Shown in pieces: positions 49,354 through 58,437 of a stretch of 64,000 nucleotides of DNA. The number at the start of each line of letters is the position of its first letter. Position 1 is the stretch's first letter. The notes under the pieces are model-generated. The model saw only the letters and a list, made by a program, of their open reading frames with translations. It made no database searches and had not been told where the DNA came from. The DNA comes from Roseivivax sediminis (GTDB lineage: Bacteria > Pseudomonadota > Alphaproteobacteria > Rhodobacterales > Rhodobacteraceae): NCBI RefSeq assembly GCF_900112685.1, contig NZ_FOMS01000015.1, positions 39,834 through 103,833 of the forward strand, written 5' to 3'. The translations under genes and the position numbers were made by a program.

Positions 49354-50460
49354 TCAGCCGATGAGACCGCGTCCCGACCGGCCCAGGCGTTCGTAGTGCC
49401 GGGCCAGCCGCTGCAGGGCGATCCGCAGGACGATCTTGCCCGAGCGCGCGGACCAGCCAAGGTTCTGCTCGGCCGTCTCCAGGCCCTCCAGCCGGCAGCA
49501 GCAACGCATCGCCATGTCGCCGAGACCGGGGCCGAGTTCTCTCAGCGCGGCGGCAAGCCTTCGCCGTGCTTCTGCCGGGCGATCCGTCGCAGACGACGCT
49601 GCCGCGGCCTCCCCCCGCATCATCGCGTCGATGTCCGGCTCGCCGCCCTCGCCCAGCCGCGCGATCTCGTAATCCTCGCGAAGGCGCTCCGCGGCATCGA
49701 GCGCTGCGCGGTCGAGAAACGGCACACCTGCCTTGTCGCGCCGCCGGGCGAGCGCTGCCACCGGAGACTCGATCTGCAGCGTGCGAACCTGCGGCGGTCT
49801 GCGCCTTGGATCTGGCGGCATGTCGAATCCGGCCTGCGCCTCGGCGAAGCCGGCATGGGCCACGCGGTCGGCCTCGGCCACCATGCGCTGGTAGACGCCC
49901 CGGCCCGCTGCGGTGATCCGGTAGCGCGACACCCGTCCCGGATTGTCGCAGGCGATCCAGCCCTTGAGGGCCATGGCTTGCGCGATTGCGGCGTCGATCA
50001 CCAACTGGCGCGCTGCGGCGCCACCCCCGCCGTCGTCGTCCTTGACCACCACCGCCTTGTCCATGTCCTGCGCCACCGCGAGCAGCGTGCCTGGCCGCCC
50101 CATCAGACGCAGGACGCGCGCAGCTTCGCGCTTCAGGGTTTCTCCGTCAATCGGTTCGGGGGCGGTTCTCTGGCTCGACACATCGACCTCCTTGGCTGCC
50201 GCAAGCGTGTCCCCCCTGTGGCCGGCGACGCCGGCGACCTCCGCACCGAGCCGCTTGAGCGCGGCGTCGACCAGTGGATCCTCTCTCCGGATCTCGATTC
50301 TTCTGACCTGGCGCATGACGGTCGAGGCATGACAGCCCGACGCTTTCGCCAGCGCCCTGAGTGACCGGCCGCTTTCGGTGTGTTCGAGATAGCGCCGCGC
50401 ATCGTCCGGAACCCAGTCCGGAAGCGCGGAATCGCCGTCTGTCGTCTTCATCCTCAGCAT
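49354..50460 (-). CDS. DUF6456 helix-turn-helix protein
   Basis: This protein of about 368 residues has an N-terminal helix-turn-helix resembling GRSLRALAKASGCHASTVMR and a C-terminal DUF6456 region (about 230-368) rich in Arg/Ala helices, with LDAAERLREDYEIARL. It is a conserved Rhodobacterales family, probably a DNA-binding regulator; no target is known to me. A middle winged-helix-like part (WIACDNPGRVSRYRITAAGR) may be a second DNA-binding domain. The start is uncertain: ATG at 50460 (used), ATG at 50451 or GTG at 50505. It is divergent from the DUF6477 gene. Confidence 0.75.
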   Translation of the reverse strand: MLRMKTTDGDSALPDWVPDDARRYLEHTESGRSLRALAKASGCHASTVMRQVRRIEIRREDPLVDAALKRLGAEVAGVAGHRGDTLAAAKEVDVSSQRTAPEPIDGETLKREAARVLRLMGRPGTLLAVAQDMDKAVVVKDDDGGGGAAARQLVIDAAIAQAMALKGWIACDNPGRVSRYRITAAGRGVYQRMVAEADRVAHAGFAEAQAGFDMPPDPRRRPPQVRTLQIESPVAALARRRDKAGVPFLDRAALDAAERLREDYEIARLGEGGEPDIDAMMRGEAAAASSATDRPAEARRRLAAALRELGPGLGDMAMRCCCRLEGLETAEQNLGWSARSGKIVLRIALQRLARHYERLGRSGRGLIG

Positions 50461-50572
50461 TGTCGTGTCCCAATCTGTCCCGGACTTGTCCCCAGCATTT
50501 TCCACAAGCCCGGCGACAAGCTTTCGCCGCTATCGTTACCCATTGATTAACAAAGCGCGCACATTTTGAATT

Positions 50573-50593
50573 TTGTGGGGATTATGGCCACAA
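50573..50593. promoter_or_regulatory. Inverted repeat in the DUF6456/DUF6477 divergent promoter
   Basis: TTGTGG-N9-CCACAA has perfect 6-base arms, and an overlapping GGATT-N8-AATCC pair is also present. It lies in a locally AT-rich stretch between the two divergent genes. The DUF6456 helix-turn-helix protein is one possible binder. Confidence 0.4.
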
Positions 50594-50683
50594 TCCATAA
50601 CTGAGCGTTCGCCTGCAGTTTCACCGCCGCAACACACGCAAAAGCTGTGGAATTATCCCGTCACACACGACGGAGATGCGATC

Positions 50684-51088
50684 ATGCACGACCTTGCCGA
50701 CACACTTCTGCAGCTGCGCCGCCCACGTCTTCTTGTCCGGGCGGCGCGGATCGGTGCGCAGGACTACCGGCGCGACCGGCATCTGGCGCGTCTCGTGGGC
50801 GGCGGCAGCGCTGGCGACGCCACGGCCCGCCCGCTGGAGCGGCTGATGGCCGCCGAGGCGCCGCTCGACCTGGCGCGGCGCGAGGGGACCGCGGGCTATT
50901 CACCCGCGCGTCACGTGGCGCTGCTCTCGGCGATCATCGCAGAACAGCGGCTTGCCCGTCTGGCATTTCAGGGCCCCGAACGGACCTGCACGCGTCAGGA
51001 AAATGCGTCCGGCTCTGAAGCGCGCTTCCCGGCGATGTACGCGCCGAGCGCCTCCGAAATCGCCGGGTCGATCGCCGGCGGCACGTAG
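50684..51088 (+). CDS. DUF6477 family protein, with 3' end overlapping the MttB-family gene
   Basis: This 134-residue protein opens with the DUF6477 pattern LADTLLQLRRPRLLVRAARI and DYRRDRHLARL, then EGTAGYSPARHVALLSAIIAEQRLARL near residue 70. The family is small and restricted to Rhodobacterales, of unknown function, and usually lies beside DUF6456. GGAG precedes the ATG. Members I recall are nearer 100 residues; here the frame runs on about 94 bp into the 3' end of the convergent MttB-family gene, so the last 30 residues may be a recent extension. Confidence 0.72.
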   Translation: MHDLADTLLQLRRPRLLVRAARIGAQDYRRDRHLARLVGGGSAGDATARPLERLMAAEAPLDLARREGTAGYSPARHVALLSAIIAEQRLARLAFQGPERTCTRQENASGSEARFPAMYAPSASEIAGSIAGGT

Positions 51089-52542
51089 GTGTCGAGCAGC
51101 CGCCGCGCCCGGATCTGCGCCAGCGTCGCGGTGTCGCGCGCGCCCTCTTCCGACCAGGTCTCGTAGGGCTTGTAGTCGAAGACTTCCGAGCGCCAGAACG
51201 CGGTCTTGAAGTGTTCCTGGGTGTGCGCGCAGCCAAGGTAGTGGCCGCCCGGCCCGACCTCGCGGATCGCGTCCATCGCCTGCGCCGCCTCGCCGCTATC
51301 GACGCCGGCCGCCATCCGGTGCAGCGCGCCGAGCTGGTCGGCGTCCATCACGAACTTTTCGTAGGATGCAACCAGCCCGCCCTCGAGCCAGCCGCAGGCG
51401 TGCAGCATGAAGTTGACGCCGGACAACAGCCCCATGTTGAGCGTGTTCGCGGTTTCGTAGGCGGCCTGCGCATCCGGCAGCTTGGAGCCGCAGAACGACC
51501 CTGCCGAGCGGAACGGCAGACCCAGCCGCCGCGCAAGCTGCCCCGCGCCGTAGGTGACCTGCGACGCCTCGGGCGTGCCGAAGGTCGGCGCCCCCGAATT
51601 CATGTCGATGGAGGTCACGAAGGCGCCCATGATCACCGGGGCGCCGGGCCGGATGAGCTGCGAATAGGCCACGCCCGCCATCGTCTCGGCCAGAACCTGC
51701 GTCAGCGTGCCCGCGACCGACACCGGCGCCATCGCCCCGCCGACGATGAAGGGCGAGATGATGCAGGCCTGCCCGGCGGCGGCATAGACCTCGAGCGCGC
51801 CCATCATCGTGTCGTCGAAGGTCAGCGGCGAGTTGATGTTGATCAGCGAGGTCAGCACGCAATTGTCGGCCACGAAGTCCTTGCCGAAGACGATCTCGCA
51901 CATCTCCACGCTGTCGCGGGCGCGGCTGGGTTCGGTCACGGCCCCCATGAACGGCTTGTCGGTCAGCGTCACGTGCGCCTCGATCATGTCGAGGTGGCGC
52001 TTGTTGACCGGCACGTCCGTCGGCTCGCAGACCGTGCCGCCGGAATGGTGCAGCCACTTCGACATGTGGCCGAGCTTCACGAAGTTGCGGAAATCGTCGA
52101 TGGTGGCATAGCGTCGCCCGCCCGTCAGATCGCGCACGAACGGAGGCCCGTAGACCGGGGCGAGCACGAGGTTGCGCCCGCCGATCGTCACCGACTTCTC
52201 CGGGTTGCGCGCATGCTGCACGAAGGAGCCCGGCGCCGTTTGGATGAGCTTGCGCGCCAGGCCGCGCGGCAGGCGCACCCGCTCTCCGGAGACGTCGGCG
52301 CCGGCGTCGCGCCAGCGCTGCAAGGCGGCGGGATTGTTGACGAAGTTGACGCCGACCTCTTCCAGCACGGTTTCCGCGTTCCACTCGATGATCTCGAGCG
52401 CCTCTTCGGTCAGCACCTCGAAATCGGGGATGTTGCGAGTGATGACCGCGGCGGTCTCGACCGCGGTGGCGCTGCGGGCGGCCCGCCGGGCGGCGCCGCC
52501 GCCTCCGCGTCCACGGCGTCTGTCGGCGCTGGTGTCCTGCAT
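50995..52542 (-). CDS. Trimethylamine methyltransferase (MttB) superfamily protein, non-pyrrolysine type
   Basis: This 515-residue protein of the MttB superfamily folds as a TIM barrel that transfers methyl groups from quaternary amines to a corrinoid protein. Family blocks include VLEEVGVNFVNNPAALQRW near residue 55, YATIDDFRNFVKLGHMSKWL, HSGGTVCEPTDVPVNKRHLD and YETANTLNMGLLSGVNF. No in-frame TAG interrupts it, so it is the pyrrolysine-free branch, in which glycine betaine and similar compounds are known substrates. An Arg-rich N-terminus (RRRGRGGGGAARRAARS) is unusual. The ATG at 52542 has CGGAG upstream; 52563 is an alternative. No corrinoid protein gene is adjacent. Confidence 0.85.
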   Translation of the reverse strand: MQDTSADRRRGRGGGGAARRAARSATAVETAAVITRNIPDFEVLTEEALEIIEWNAETVLEEVGVNFVNNPAALQRWRDAGADVSGERVRLPRGLARKLIQTAPGSFVQHARNPEKSVTIGGRNLVLAPVYGPPFVRDLTGGRRYATIDDFRNFVKLGHMSKWLHHSGGTVCEPTDVPVNKRHLDMIEAHVTLTDKPFMGAVTEPSRARDSVEMCEIVFGKDFVADNCVLTSLININSPLTFDDTMMGALEVYAAAGQACIISPFIVGGAMAPVSVAGTLTQVLAETMAGVAYSQLIRPGAPVIMGAFVTSIDMNSGAPTFGTPEASQVTYGAGQLARRLGLPFRSAGSFCGSKLPDAQAAYETANTLNMGLLSGVNFMLHACGWLEGGLVASYEKFVMDADQLGALHRMAAGVDSGEAAQAMDAIREVGPGGHYLGCAHTQEHFKTAFWRSEVFDYKPYETWSEEGARDTATLAQIRARRLLDTYVPPAIDPAISEALGAYIAGKRASEPDAFS

Positions 52543-52718
52543 CGAAGAGCTCCGGAATTGCATTTCTCGCCGGTCTAGCGGCCCGGCAGCGGCCGTCGCC
52601 GTCCGTTTACGCCGTCTTGCGCCTGAATGCGACATGTTCGCGGGGCGATGCGACGTTAACCGGTTTTTCGCGGCGACCTGGTTTGCTACGCCCGTCGCCA
52701 CCTGCCCTAGGATCGCCC

Positions 52719-53501
52719 ATGACCCGCCTGCCCCTTCTTCTCGGCCTCCTCGCCATGATCGCGCTGCCCGCGGCGGCGTCAGAGGAGCTCTGTCGCGGCT
52801 ATGGCCCGCAGGCGCCGCGCGACATCTCGGACCGTGCCGGCCGCAACCGGCAGGTCTGGTCGCCGGCGCCGCCGCCGCAGGATCTGCGGCTGTGCAACAT
52901 GCACGTACACGCGCAGGCCGAACACAAGGGTCCGGGCTTCTCCGTGCCGGCGGGCGAGGACGCGGCCAACGGCTGGGCCTGCGGCGACACCTGGCGGCTG
53001 TCGCCGACCGACCTCGCACCGGCGGCCCAAAGGCATTTCGACGGCGTCGCCCCCGGCAACACCATCGAGGTTCACTGGGTCTACACCTCGTGCCAGGTGC
53101 CGCCGGGCGCGGGGCTCGGCGCCTGCATGTCGGAGGCCTGCGCCAATCCGCAGCTTCGGGTCGAATCGCAGGTCTTCCTGCTGGTCAACGACCCCGCGGC
53201 CCGCGACTTCAACGACTACGCCTATCGCGGCCACGCCGTCGCCGGCCGCGCGCAGCCGCGGACCCTGCCCGCGGATACCGGCACACCGGTCGTCTTCGCC
53301 GGCTCCACCACCGGGCCGGCCTATGACCAGTCCACCTGCTCGCCCATGCAGGTGACCTGGAGCGTGCGGCCCGAATGCGCCCGGCTCGACATAAATTCGC
53401 TGCACGACTGGGCGGCGGGCGGCAACGTGTTCGAGGAACACGAAGCCCACGGCGTGCGCCCGCTGGTCACCGCGCCTGACCTGCTGGCGCCGATTCCCTG
53501 A
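52719..53501 (+). CDS. Delta-class carbonic anhydrase, exported
   Basis: This 260-residue protein starts with a signal peptide (MTRLPLLLGLLAMIALPAAA). The mature part contains LCNMHVHAQAEHKGPGF (58-74), which supplies a Cys and closely spaced His residues, then VHWVYTSCQVPPGAG and a Cys-containing CSPMQVTWSVRPEC. I associate this pattern with delta-class (cadmium/zinc, diatom-like) carbonic anhydrases, which have bacterial members. It would interconvert CO2 and bicarbonate in the periplasm. The assignment rests on memory of the family pattern, and the metal ligands are not certain. It is monocistronic-looking. Confidence 0.68.
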   Translation: MTRLPLLLGLLAMIALPAAASEELCRGYGPQAPRDISDRAGRNRQVWSPAPPPQDLRLCNMHVHAQAEHKGPGFSVPAGEDAANGWACGDTWRLSPTDLAPAAQRHFDGVAPGNTIEVHWVYTSCQVPPGAGLGACMSEACANPQLRVESQVFLLVNDPAARDFNDYAYRGHAVAGRAQPRTLPADTGTPVVFAGSTTGPAYDQSTCSPMQVTWSVRPECARLDINSLHDWAAGGNVFEEHEAHGVRPLVTAPDLLAPIP

Positions 53502-53548
53502 CGCGCCGGCAGGAGGCGAATTGACCGCCCGCGCACCGCCGGGCATCT

Positions 53549-54256
53549 TTGCCCCGAACACGGGGAGGAACCGCCATCGACGACAGAGCGGAACCGCGGG
53601 GCAAGCTCGACGCGGCCGAGATCGGCGCGCTTGCCCATCTCTATCGCGGAGAGGTCTACCGCAGCACGATCTGGCGCACCCGGCTCGACACCACGACGAA
53701 CTGGGCGGTGGTCACGCTGGGCGTTGCGCTGTCGATCGCCTTCGCCTCGCCGCAGGCCTCGCCGCTGCCGCTGATCCTCGTCGGCGTGCTGATCGTTCTG
53801 TTTCTCGTGCTGGAGGCGCGGCGCTACCGCTACTTCAACGTCTGGCGCGCCCGCGCGCGCTGGATGGAGACGCATTTCTACGCACCCATGCTGACCGAGG
53901 GCGACCTGCACCTCGAAGAAAACTGGCAATCGGTGCTGGCCGAGGATTACCTGCGCCCGCGCTACCATGTCAGTTTCCTCGTCGCGGTCGGCCGGCGGAT
54001 CCGGCGCAATTACCTGTGGATCCTGCTGATCCAGGCGCTGGCCTTCGCCGGCAAGATCACCGTCCATCCCGAGCCTGCGCCATCGCTCGCCGCCGCCATC
54101 GAGCGCGCCGATATCGGCCCGGTGCCCGGCGTGGTGATCCTCGCGCTCGGCGCGCTCTATGTCGCCAGTTGGAGCGCCATCGCCCTCTGGAGCTGGCTGC
54201 GCGACCGCGCGGCGGGCCGGCGGTCGGGCAAGTCCAAGGCGGCCTCCATGGGCTGA
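53549..54256 (+). CDS. DUF2270 membrane protein
   Basis: This protein of about 235 residues has the DUF2270 pattern: LAHLYRGEVYRSTIWRTRLD, two adjacent membrane helices (NWAVVTLGVALSIAFAS and LILVGVLIVLFLVLEARRYR), FNVWRARARWMETHFYAPML and two C-terminal hydrophobic helices. Function is unknown. The start is odd: the only upstream canonical codon is TTG at 53549, whereas a strong GGGGAGG (53562-53568) sits seven bases before an in-frame ATC at 53576. Confidence 0.78.
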   Translation: MPRTRGGTAIDDRAEPRGKLDAAEIGALAHLYRGEVYRSTIWRTRLDTTTNWAVVTLGVALSIAFASPQASPLPLILVGVLIVLFLVLEARRYRYFNVWRARARWMETHFYAPMLTEGDLHLEENWQSVLAEDYLRPRYHVSFLVAVGRRIRRNYLWILLIQALAFAGKITVHPEPAPSLAAAIERADIGPVPGVVILALGALYVASWSAIALWSWLRDRAAGRRSGKSKAASMG

Positions 54257-54303
54257 GACGCGTCGCGCTTGCGCAGCGCACGGCTTGACGCTATCGCGCG
54301 GCC

Positions 54304-55866
54304 ATGACCCAGCACGACCGCCTCCTTATCGTCGATTTCGGATCCCAGGTGACCCAGCTCATCGCCCGCCGCCTGCGCGAGCTGAACGTCTATTGCGAGA
54401 TCCACCCCTTCCAGCAGGTGACCGAGGACTTCCTCGACAGCTTCGCGCCCAAGGCCGTGATCCTGTCGGGCGGCCCCGCCTCCGTCGTCGACGAAGGCTC
54501 CCCGCGCCCGCCGCAGAAGGTGTTCGAGCTTGGCGTGCCGGTCCTCGGCATCTGCTACGGCCAGCAGGTGATGACACATATGCTCGGCGGCGAGGTGCAC
54601 CGCGGCGACGGCACCGCCGAGTTCGGCCGCGCCTGGGTCACGCCCGCAGAAGAGCGTATCGACCTGCTGACCGGCTGGTTCATGGACGGCACCGGGCGCG
54701 AACAGGTGTGGATGAGCCACGGCGACCACGTCGCCCGCCTCGCCCCCGGTTTCGCGGTCTACGGCACCTCGCCCGGCGCGCCCTTCGCGGTGACCGCCGA
54801 CCTCGAACGGCGGTTCTACGCGGTGCAGTTCCACCCCGAAGTGCATCACACCCCGAACGGCCGGACGCTCTACGAGAACTTCGTGAAGGACGCCGGATTT
54901 GCCGGAGACTGGACGATGGGCGCCTACCGCGAGGAGGCGATCCAGAAGATCCGCGACCAGGTGGGCGACGCCAAGGTGATCTGCGGCCTTTCGGGCGGGG
55001 TCGACAGCTCCGTCGCGGCGGTGCTGATCCACGAAGCGATCGGCGACAACCTGACCTGCGTCTTCGTGGACCACGGCCTCCTGCGCCAGGGCGAGGCGGA
55101 CGAGGTCGTGACGATGTTCCGCGACCATTACAACATCCCGCTGATCCACGCCGACGAGCGCGATCTGTTCCTCGGCGAGCTCGACGGCGTCTCCGACCCC
55201 GAGGTCAAGCGCAAGACCATCGGCCGGCTGTTCATCGACGTCTTCCAGAAACACGCCAACGACATCGAGGGCGCGGCCTACCTAGCGCAAGGCACGCTTT
55301 ATCCCGACGTGATCGAAAGCGTCAGCTTCTCGGGCGGCCCGTCGGTGACGATCAAGTCGCACCACAATGTCGGCGGCCTGCCCGAGAAGATGGGCCTGAA
55401 GCTGGTCGAGCCGCTGCGCGAGCTCTTCAAGGACGAGGTGCGCGCGCTCGGCCGCGAACTGGGCCTGCCCGAAAGCTTCATCGGCCGCCATCCTTTCCCC
55501 GGCCCGGGCCTCGCCATCCGCTGCCCCGGAGAGATCACGCCCGAGAAGCTGGAGATCCTGCGCAAGGCCGACGCGATCTTCATCGACCAGATCCGCAAGC
55601 ACGGCCTCTACGACGAGATCTGGCAGGCCTTCGTGGCGCTTCTGCCGGTGCGCACGGTGGGCGTGATGGGCGACGGGCGGACCTACGATTACGCCTGCGC
55701 GATGCGCGCGGTGACCTCCGTCGACGGGATGACGGCCGATTACTACCCGTTCAGCCACGATTTCCTTGGCGAGACGGCGACGCGCATCATCAACGAGGTG
55801 CGCGGCATCAATCGCGTGACCTACGACGTGACCTCGAAGCCTCCGGGCACCATCGAGTGGGAGTGA
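54304..55866 (+). CDS. guaA: GMP synthase (glutamine-hydrolysing)
   Basis: This 520-residue enzyme converts XMP to GMP. The class I glutaminase domain (about 1-195) has Cys84 in [12 protein letters not shown] and His/Glu in QFHPEVHHT. The ATP pyrophosphatase has the P-loop [12 protein letters not shown] near residue 230, and the dimerisation domain ends in the invariant [11 protein letters not shown]. All key residues are intact. It appears to be a single gene, followed by a GCCGGG/CCCGGC stem at about 55926-55948. Confidence 0.98.
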   Translation: MTQHDRLLIVDFGSQVTQLIARRLRELNVYCEIHPFQQVTEDFLDSFAPKAVILSGGPASVVDEGSPRPPQKVFELGVPVLGICYGQQVMTHMLGGEVHRGDGTAEFGRAWVTPAEERIDLLTGWFMDGTGREQVWMSHGDHVARLAPGFAVYGTSPGAPFAVTADLERRFYAVQFHPEVHHTPNGRTLYENFVKDAGFAGDWTMGAYREEAIQKIRDQVGDAKVICGLSGGVDSSVAAVLIHEAIGDNLTCVFVDHGLLRQGEADEVVTMFRDHYNIPLIHADERDLFLGELDGVSDPEVKRKTIGRLFIDVFQKHANDIEGAAYLAQGTLYPDVIESVSFSGGPSVTIKSHHNVGGLPEKMGLKLVEPLRELFKDEVRALGRELGLPESFIGRHPFPGPGLAIRCPGEITPEKLEILRKADAIFIDQIRKHGLYDEIWQAFVALLPVRTVGVMGDGRTYDYACAMRAVTSVDGMTADYYPFSHDFLGETATRIINEVRGINRVTYDVTSKPPGTIEWE

Positions 55867-56015
55867 TCGGGCCGCACTGGCGCGCTGGGCTGTCTTCGGT
55901 GTCGCATTCCCATCGCCGGTGCGCAGCCGGGTAGAGTCGCTCCCGGCCTGCGGCGCCAGCCGCGACCGAGGCGCATCCCCCTTGCCTTCCGGCCGGGCCG
56001 TGGCGCAAATGCCCC

Positions 56016-56912
56016 ATGACCACCGTCTCGCCCACCCTGCACACCAGCGAAACCCTGCGCGCCTGCCTCTGGATGACCGGCGCGATCGTGTCGTTCAGTT
56101 CCATGGCCGTCGCCGGGCGCGAACTGAGCGTCGATCTCGACACGTTCGAGATCATGCTCTACCGCAGCCTGATCGGCATCATGATCGTGCTTGCCGTGAC
56201 ACAGGCCACTCGCACAAGGGGCGAGATCCGAGCGCGCCGCATGGGCCTGCACACGGTCCGTAACCTCAGTCATTTTGCCGGGCAGAACTTCTGGTTCTAT
56301 GCCGTCGCAACGGTGCCGCTGGCGCAGGTTTTCGCGGTGGAATTCACCTCGCCGATCTGGGTGATGCTTCTGTCCCCCTTCGTCCTGGGCGAGCGGCTGA
56401 CGCGGTTCCGGGTCGGCGCGGGGCTCGTCGGCTTTCTCGGCATACTGATCGTTGCGCGACCGGCTCCCGACAGCTTCGATCCCAACCTGCTGGCGGCAGC
56501 ATTCGCGGCGATCGGCTTTGCCGGATCTGCGGTATTCACGCGGCGCCTGACGCGGACCGAGCATATCGCCTCCATCCTCTTCTGGCTGACGGTAATGCAG
56601 GCCCTGTTCGGGCTGCTCTGCGCCGGCGCGGACGGAGACATCGCCCTGCCCGAGGCGGCGGCCTGGCCGCTCCTGGCGGTGATCGGCACCGCCGGGCTCA
56701 TCGCGCATTTCTGCCTGACCACGGCGCTGAAACTCGCGCCGGCAACGGTGGTCATGCCCATCGACTTCACCCGGCTGCCACTCATCGCGCTCGTCGGGAT
56801 GGCGCTCTATGCCGAGCCGCTCGACCCGTTCGTATTTCTCGGCGCCGCGGTGATTTTCGCCGCGAACTACGCCAATATCTGGCGGGAGACACGGCCTGTG
56901 ACAAAAGAGTGA
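56016..56912 (+). CDS. EamA/DMT-family transporter
   Basis: This 298-residue protein has about ten membrane helices in two EamA repeats. Landmarks are AQNFWFYAVATVPLAQVFAV near residue 88, ending the first repeat, and PATVVMPIDFTRLPLIALVG near 244 in the second. Drug/metabolite transporters of this group usually export amino acids or other small metabolites; the substrate cannot be told from sequence. It stands alone between guaA and the FadL-type gene. Confidence 0.85.
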   Translation: MTTVSPTLHTSETLRACLWMTGAIVSFSSMAVAGRELSVDLDTFEIMLYRSLIGIMIVLAVTQATRTRGEIRARRMGLHTVRNLSHFAGQNFWFYAVATVPLAQVFAVEFTSPIWVMLLSPFVLGERLTRFRVGAGLVGFLGILIVARPAPDSFDPNLLAAAFAAIGFAGSAVFTRRLTRTEHIASILFWLTVMQALFGLLCAGADGDIALPEAAAWPLLAVIGTAGLIAHFCLTTALKLAPATVVMPIDFTRLPLIALVGMALYAEPLDPFVFLGAAVIFAANYANIWRETRPVTKE

Positions 56913-56943
56913 CGCTGCGTTCACCCCCCGTGCCGTGACGCTG

Positions 56944-56957
56944 GGTCAAAATTGACC
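56944..56957. promoter_or_regulatory. Palindrome GGTCAA-AA-TTGACC upstream of fadL
   Basis: A 14-base palindrome with perfect 6-base arms around AA lies 64 bp before the fadL start, where a repressor would block the promoter. The TTGACC half could also act as a -35 element. Confidence 0.45.
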
Positions 56958-57021
56958 GTTCAACGAGCCTCTTAGTAACTTTCCCGTCAGAGGAGACATC
57001 TGCGGGATGAGGGAGACGTCC

Positions 57022-58335
57022 ATGAAAACGCTGCACACCGGGGCCTCGGCTCTCGCGCTCGTGCTCGCCGCCACCGGCGGAGCACAGGCGGCCGGGCTCG
57101 ACCGGTCGGGCCAGAGCATCCTGCCGATTTTCGCTGACGACAACACCGCGGGCCTGTCCTTCGGTTTCGTCAGCCCGCATGTCTCGGGCGAGGACACCGG
57201 CAACGTCGGTGGCGACGGCGACTACGAGGTCGGCGAGAGCTACACCCAGACCGGTATGTTCTACACCAACGCGATCAATCCGAAACTCAACTACTCGTTG
57301 ATTTTCGACGAACCTTACGGCGCCGATGTCGACTACGACGACAACCCGCTGACCTCCAATCTCGGCGGCACCTTCGCGGATCTCGACAGCCAGGCGTTGA
57401 CCTTCGTGATGCGCTACAAGATCAACGACCGCTTCAGCGTGTTCGGCGGCGTCAAGGCCGAGCGGGTGAACTCCGACGTCGGGCTGAACGGCCTGGCCTA
57501 CAATCAGGCGATTTCGGGCAACGCGACGGTGAACGGCTTCAACCAGCAGGTCCAGGCCGCCGCGCCCGGCGCGCCCCTCTTGACCACCGATCAGCTCTCC
57601 GGCGCGCTCGCCGGCGACGACGCGACCCGGGAGAGGCTCGATCAGACCTACGGCGCCGGCACGGTCGCTTCGCTCGGGCAGGCCTACCAGAACACCACGG
57701 CGTCCTTCGCGGCCAATGGCGGCTACGATTTCGAGATGGAGCAGGACACCAAGGCCGGCTACGTCCTCGGCTTCGCCTACGAGATCCCGGATATCGCGCT
57801 GCGCTTCGTCCTGGCCTATTCGCCCGAGATCGAGCACGAGGCCGACACCACCGAGAAGCTGCTCGGCATGACGGTCCGCGACGAGGTCGAATACAAGACG
57901 CCGCAATCGCTGAACCTCGACTTCCAGACCGGCATCGCGCCCGGCACGCTCTTGACCGCCAGCTACCGCTGGACCGAGTTCTCGGAGGTCAATGTGGTGC
58001 CGACGCTGCTGGACGCGGACCTCGTGAACCTCGAGGACGGGCACCGATACACGCTCGGCCTCGGGCGGGCGTTCACCAAGAATTTCGCCGGATCGATGAC
58101 CGTGCTCTTCGAACCCGAGGGCGACAACGACACGGTCTCGCCGCTCGGCCCGACCGACGGGCTCTGGGGCGTGACGCTGGGCGGACGGTACACCCACGAG
58201 AACTTCAACGTCTCGGGCGGGGTGAACTATTCCTGGCTCGGCGACGCCGACGCCGGGGTGGCCGACCGCGCCGTGACCACCTTCGAGGACAACCACTCCG
58301 TCGGCGTCGGCCTCCGCGCCGAGATGACCTTCTGA
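57022..58335 (+). CDS. OmpP1/FadL-type outer membrane transporter
   Basis: This 437-residue protein starts with a signal peptide (MKTLHTGASALALVLAATGG, cleavage near AQAAG). The barrel has alternating aromatic strands: GMFYTNAINPKLNYSLIFDE near residue 76, MRYKINDRFSVFGGVKAERV near 132, YKTPQSLNLDFQTGIAPGTL and a final VGVGLRAEMTF. FadL proteins move fatty acids and other hydrophobic compounds across the outer membrane. The ATG at 57022 is chosen because GAGGGAGA precedes it; an ATG five codons earlier is possible. A terminator follows. Confidence 0.86.
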   Translation: MKTLHTGASALALVLAATGGAQAAGLDRSGQSILPIFADDNTAGLSFGFVSPHVSGEDTGNVGGDGDYEVGESYTQTGMFYTNAINPKLNYSLIFDEPYGADVDYDDNPLTSNLGGTFADLDSQALTFVMRYKINDRFSVFGGVKAERVNSDVGLNGLAYNQAISGNATVNGFNQQVQAAAPGAPLLTTDQLSGALAGDDATRERLDQTYGAGTVASLGQAYQNTTASFAANGGYDFEMEQDTKAGYVLGFAYEIPDIALRFVLAYSPEIEHEADTTEKLLGMTVRDEVEYKTPQSLNLDFQTGIAPGTLLTASYRWTEFSEVNVVPTLLDADLVNLEDGHRYTLGLGRAFTKNFAGSMTVLFEPEGDNDTVSPLGPTDGLWGVTLGGRYTHENFNVSGGVNYSWLGDADAGVADRAVTTFEDNHSVGVGLRAEMTF

Positions 58336-58410
58336 GGTCACGCCGGCACGGCGATCTGCGAAGGGGCGTCGCTTGCGGCCAGCCCCTAACGTAAATGTTG
58401 ATATATCGAT

Positions 58411-58437
58411 CCCGGGCGCAGCAATGCGCCCGGGCTT
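58411..58437 (+). terminator. Terminator after the FadL-type gene
   Basis: A perfect 10-bp stem (CCCGGGCGCA / TGCGCCCGGG) with a GCAA loop is followed by CTT, 75 bp after the stop codon. Confidence 0.75.

Noticed and set aside
50995..52542. Pyrrolysine-dependent trimethylamine methyltransferase
   Set aside because: The frame has no in-frame amber codon and the window has no corrinoid protein or pyl genes.
55867..56015. Riboswitch (cobalamin-like) between guaA and the EamA gene
   Set aside because: A GCCGGG/CCCGGC stem is present, but none of the conserved cobalamin riboswitch core or other riboswitch boxes could be found on either strand.
55821..56924. 367-residue minus-strand frame opposite the EamA gene and guaA end
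   Set aside because: It is antisense to two well-supported genes, and its ending is simply the complement of the invariant guaA C-terminus.
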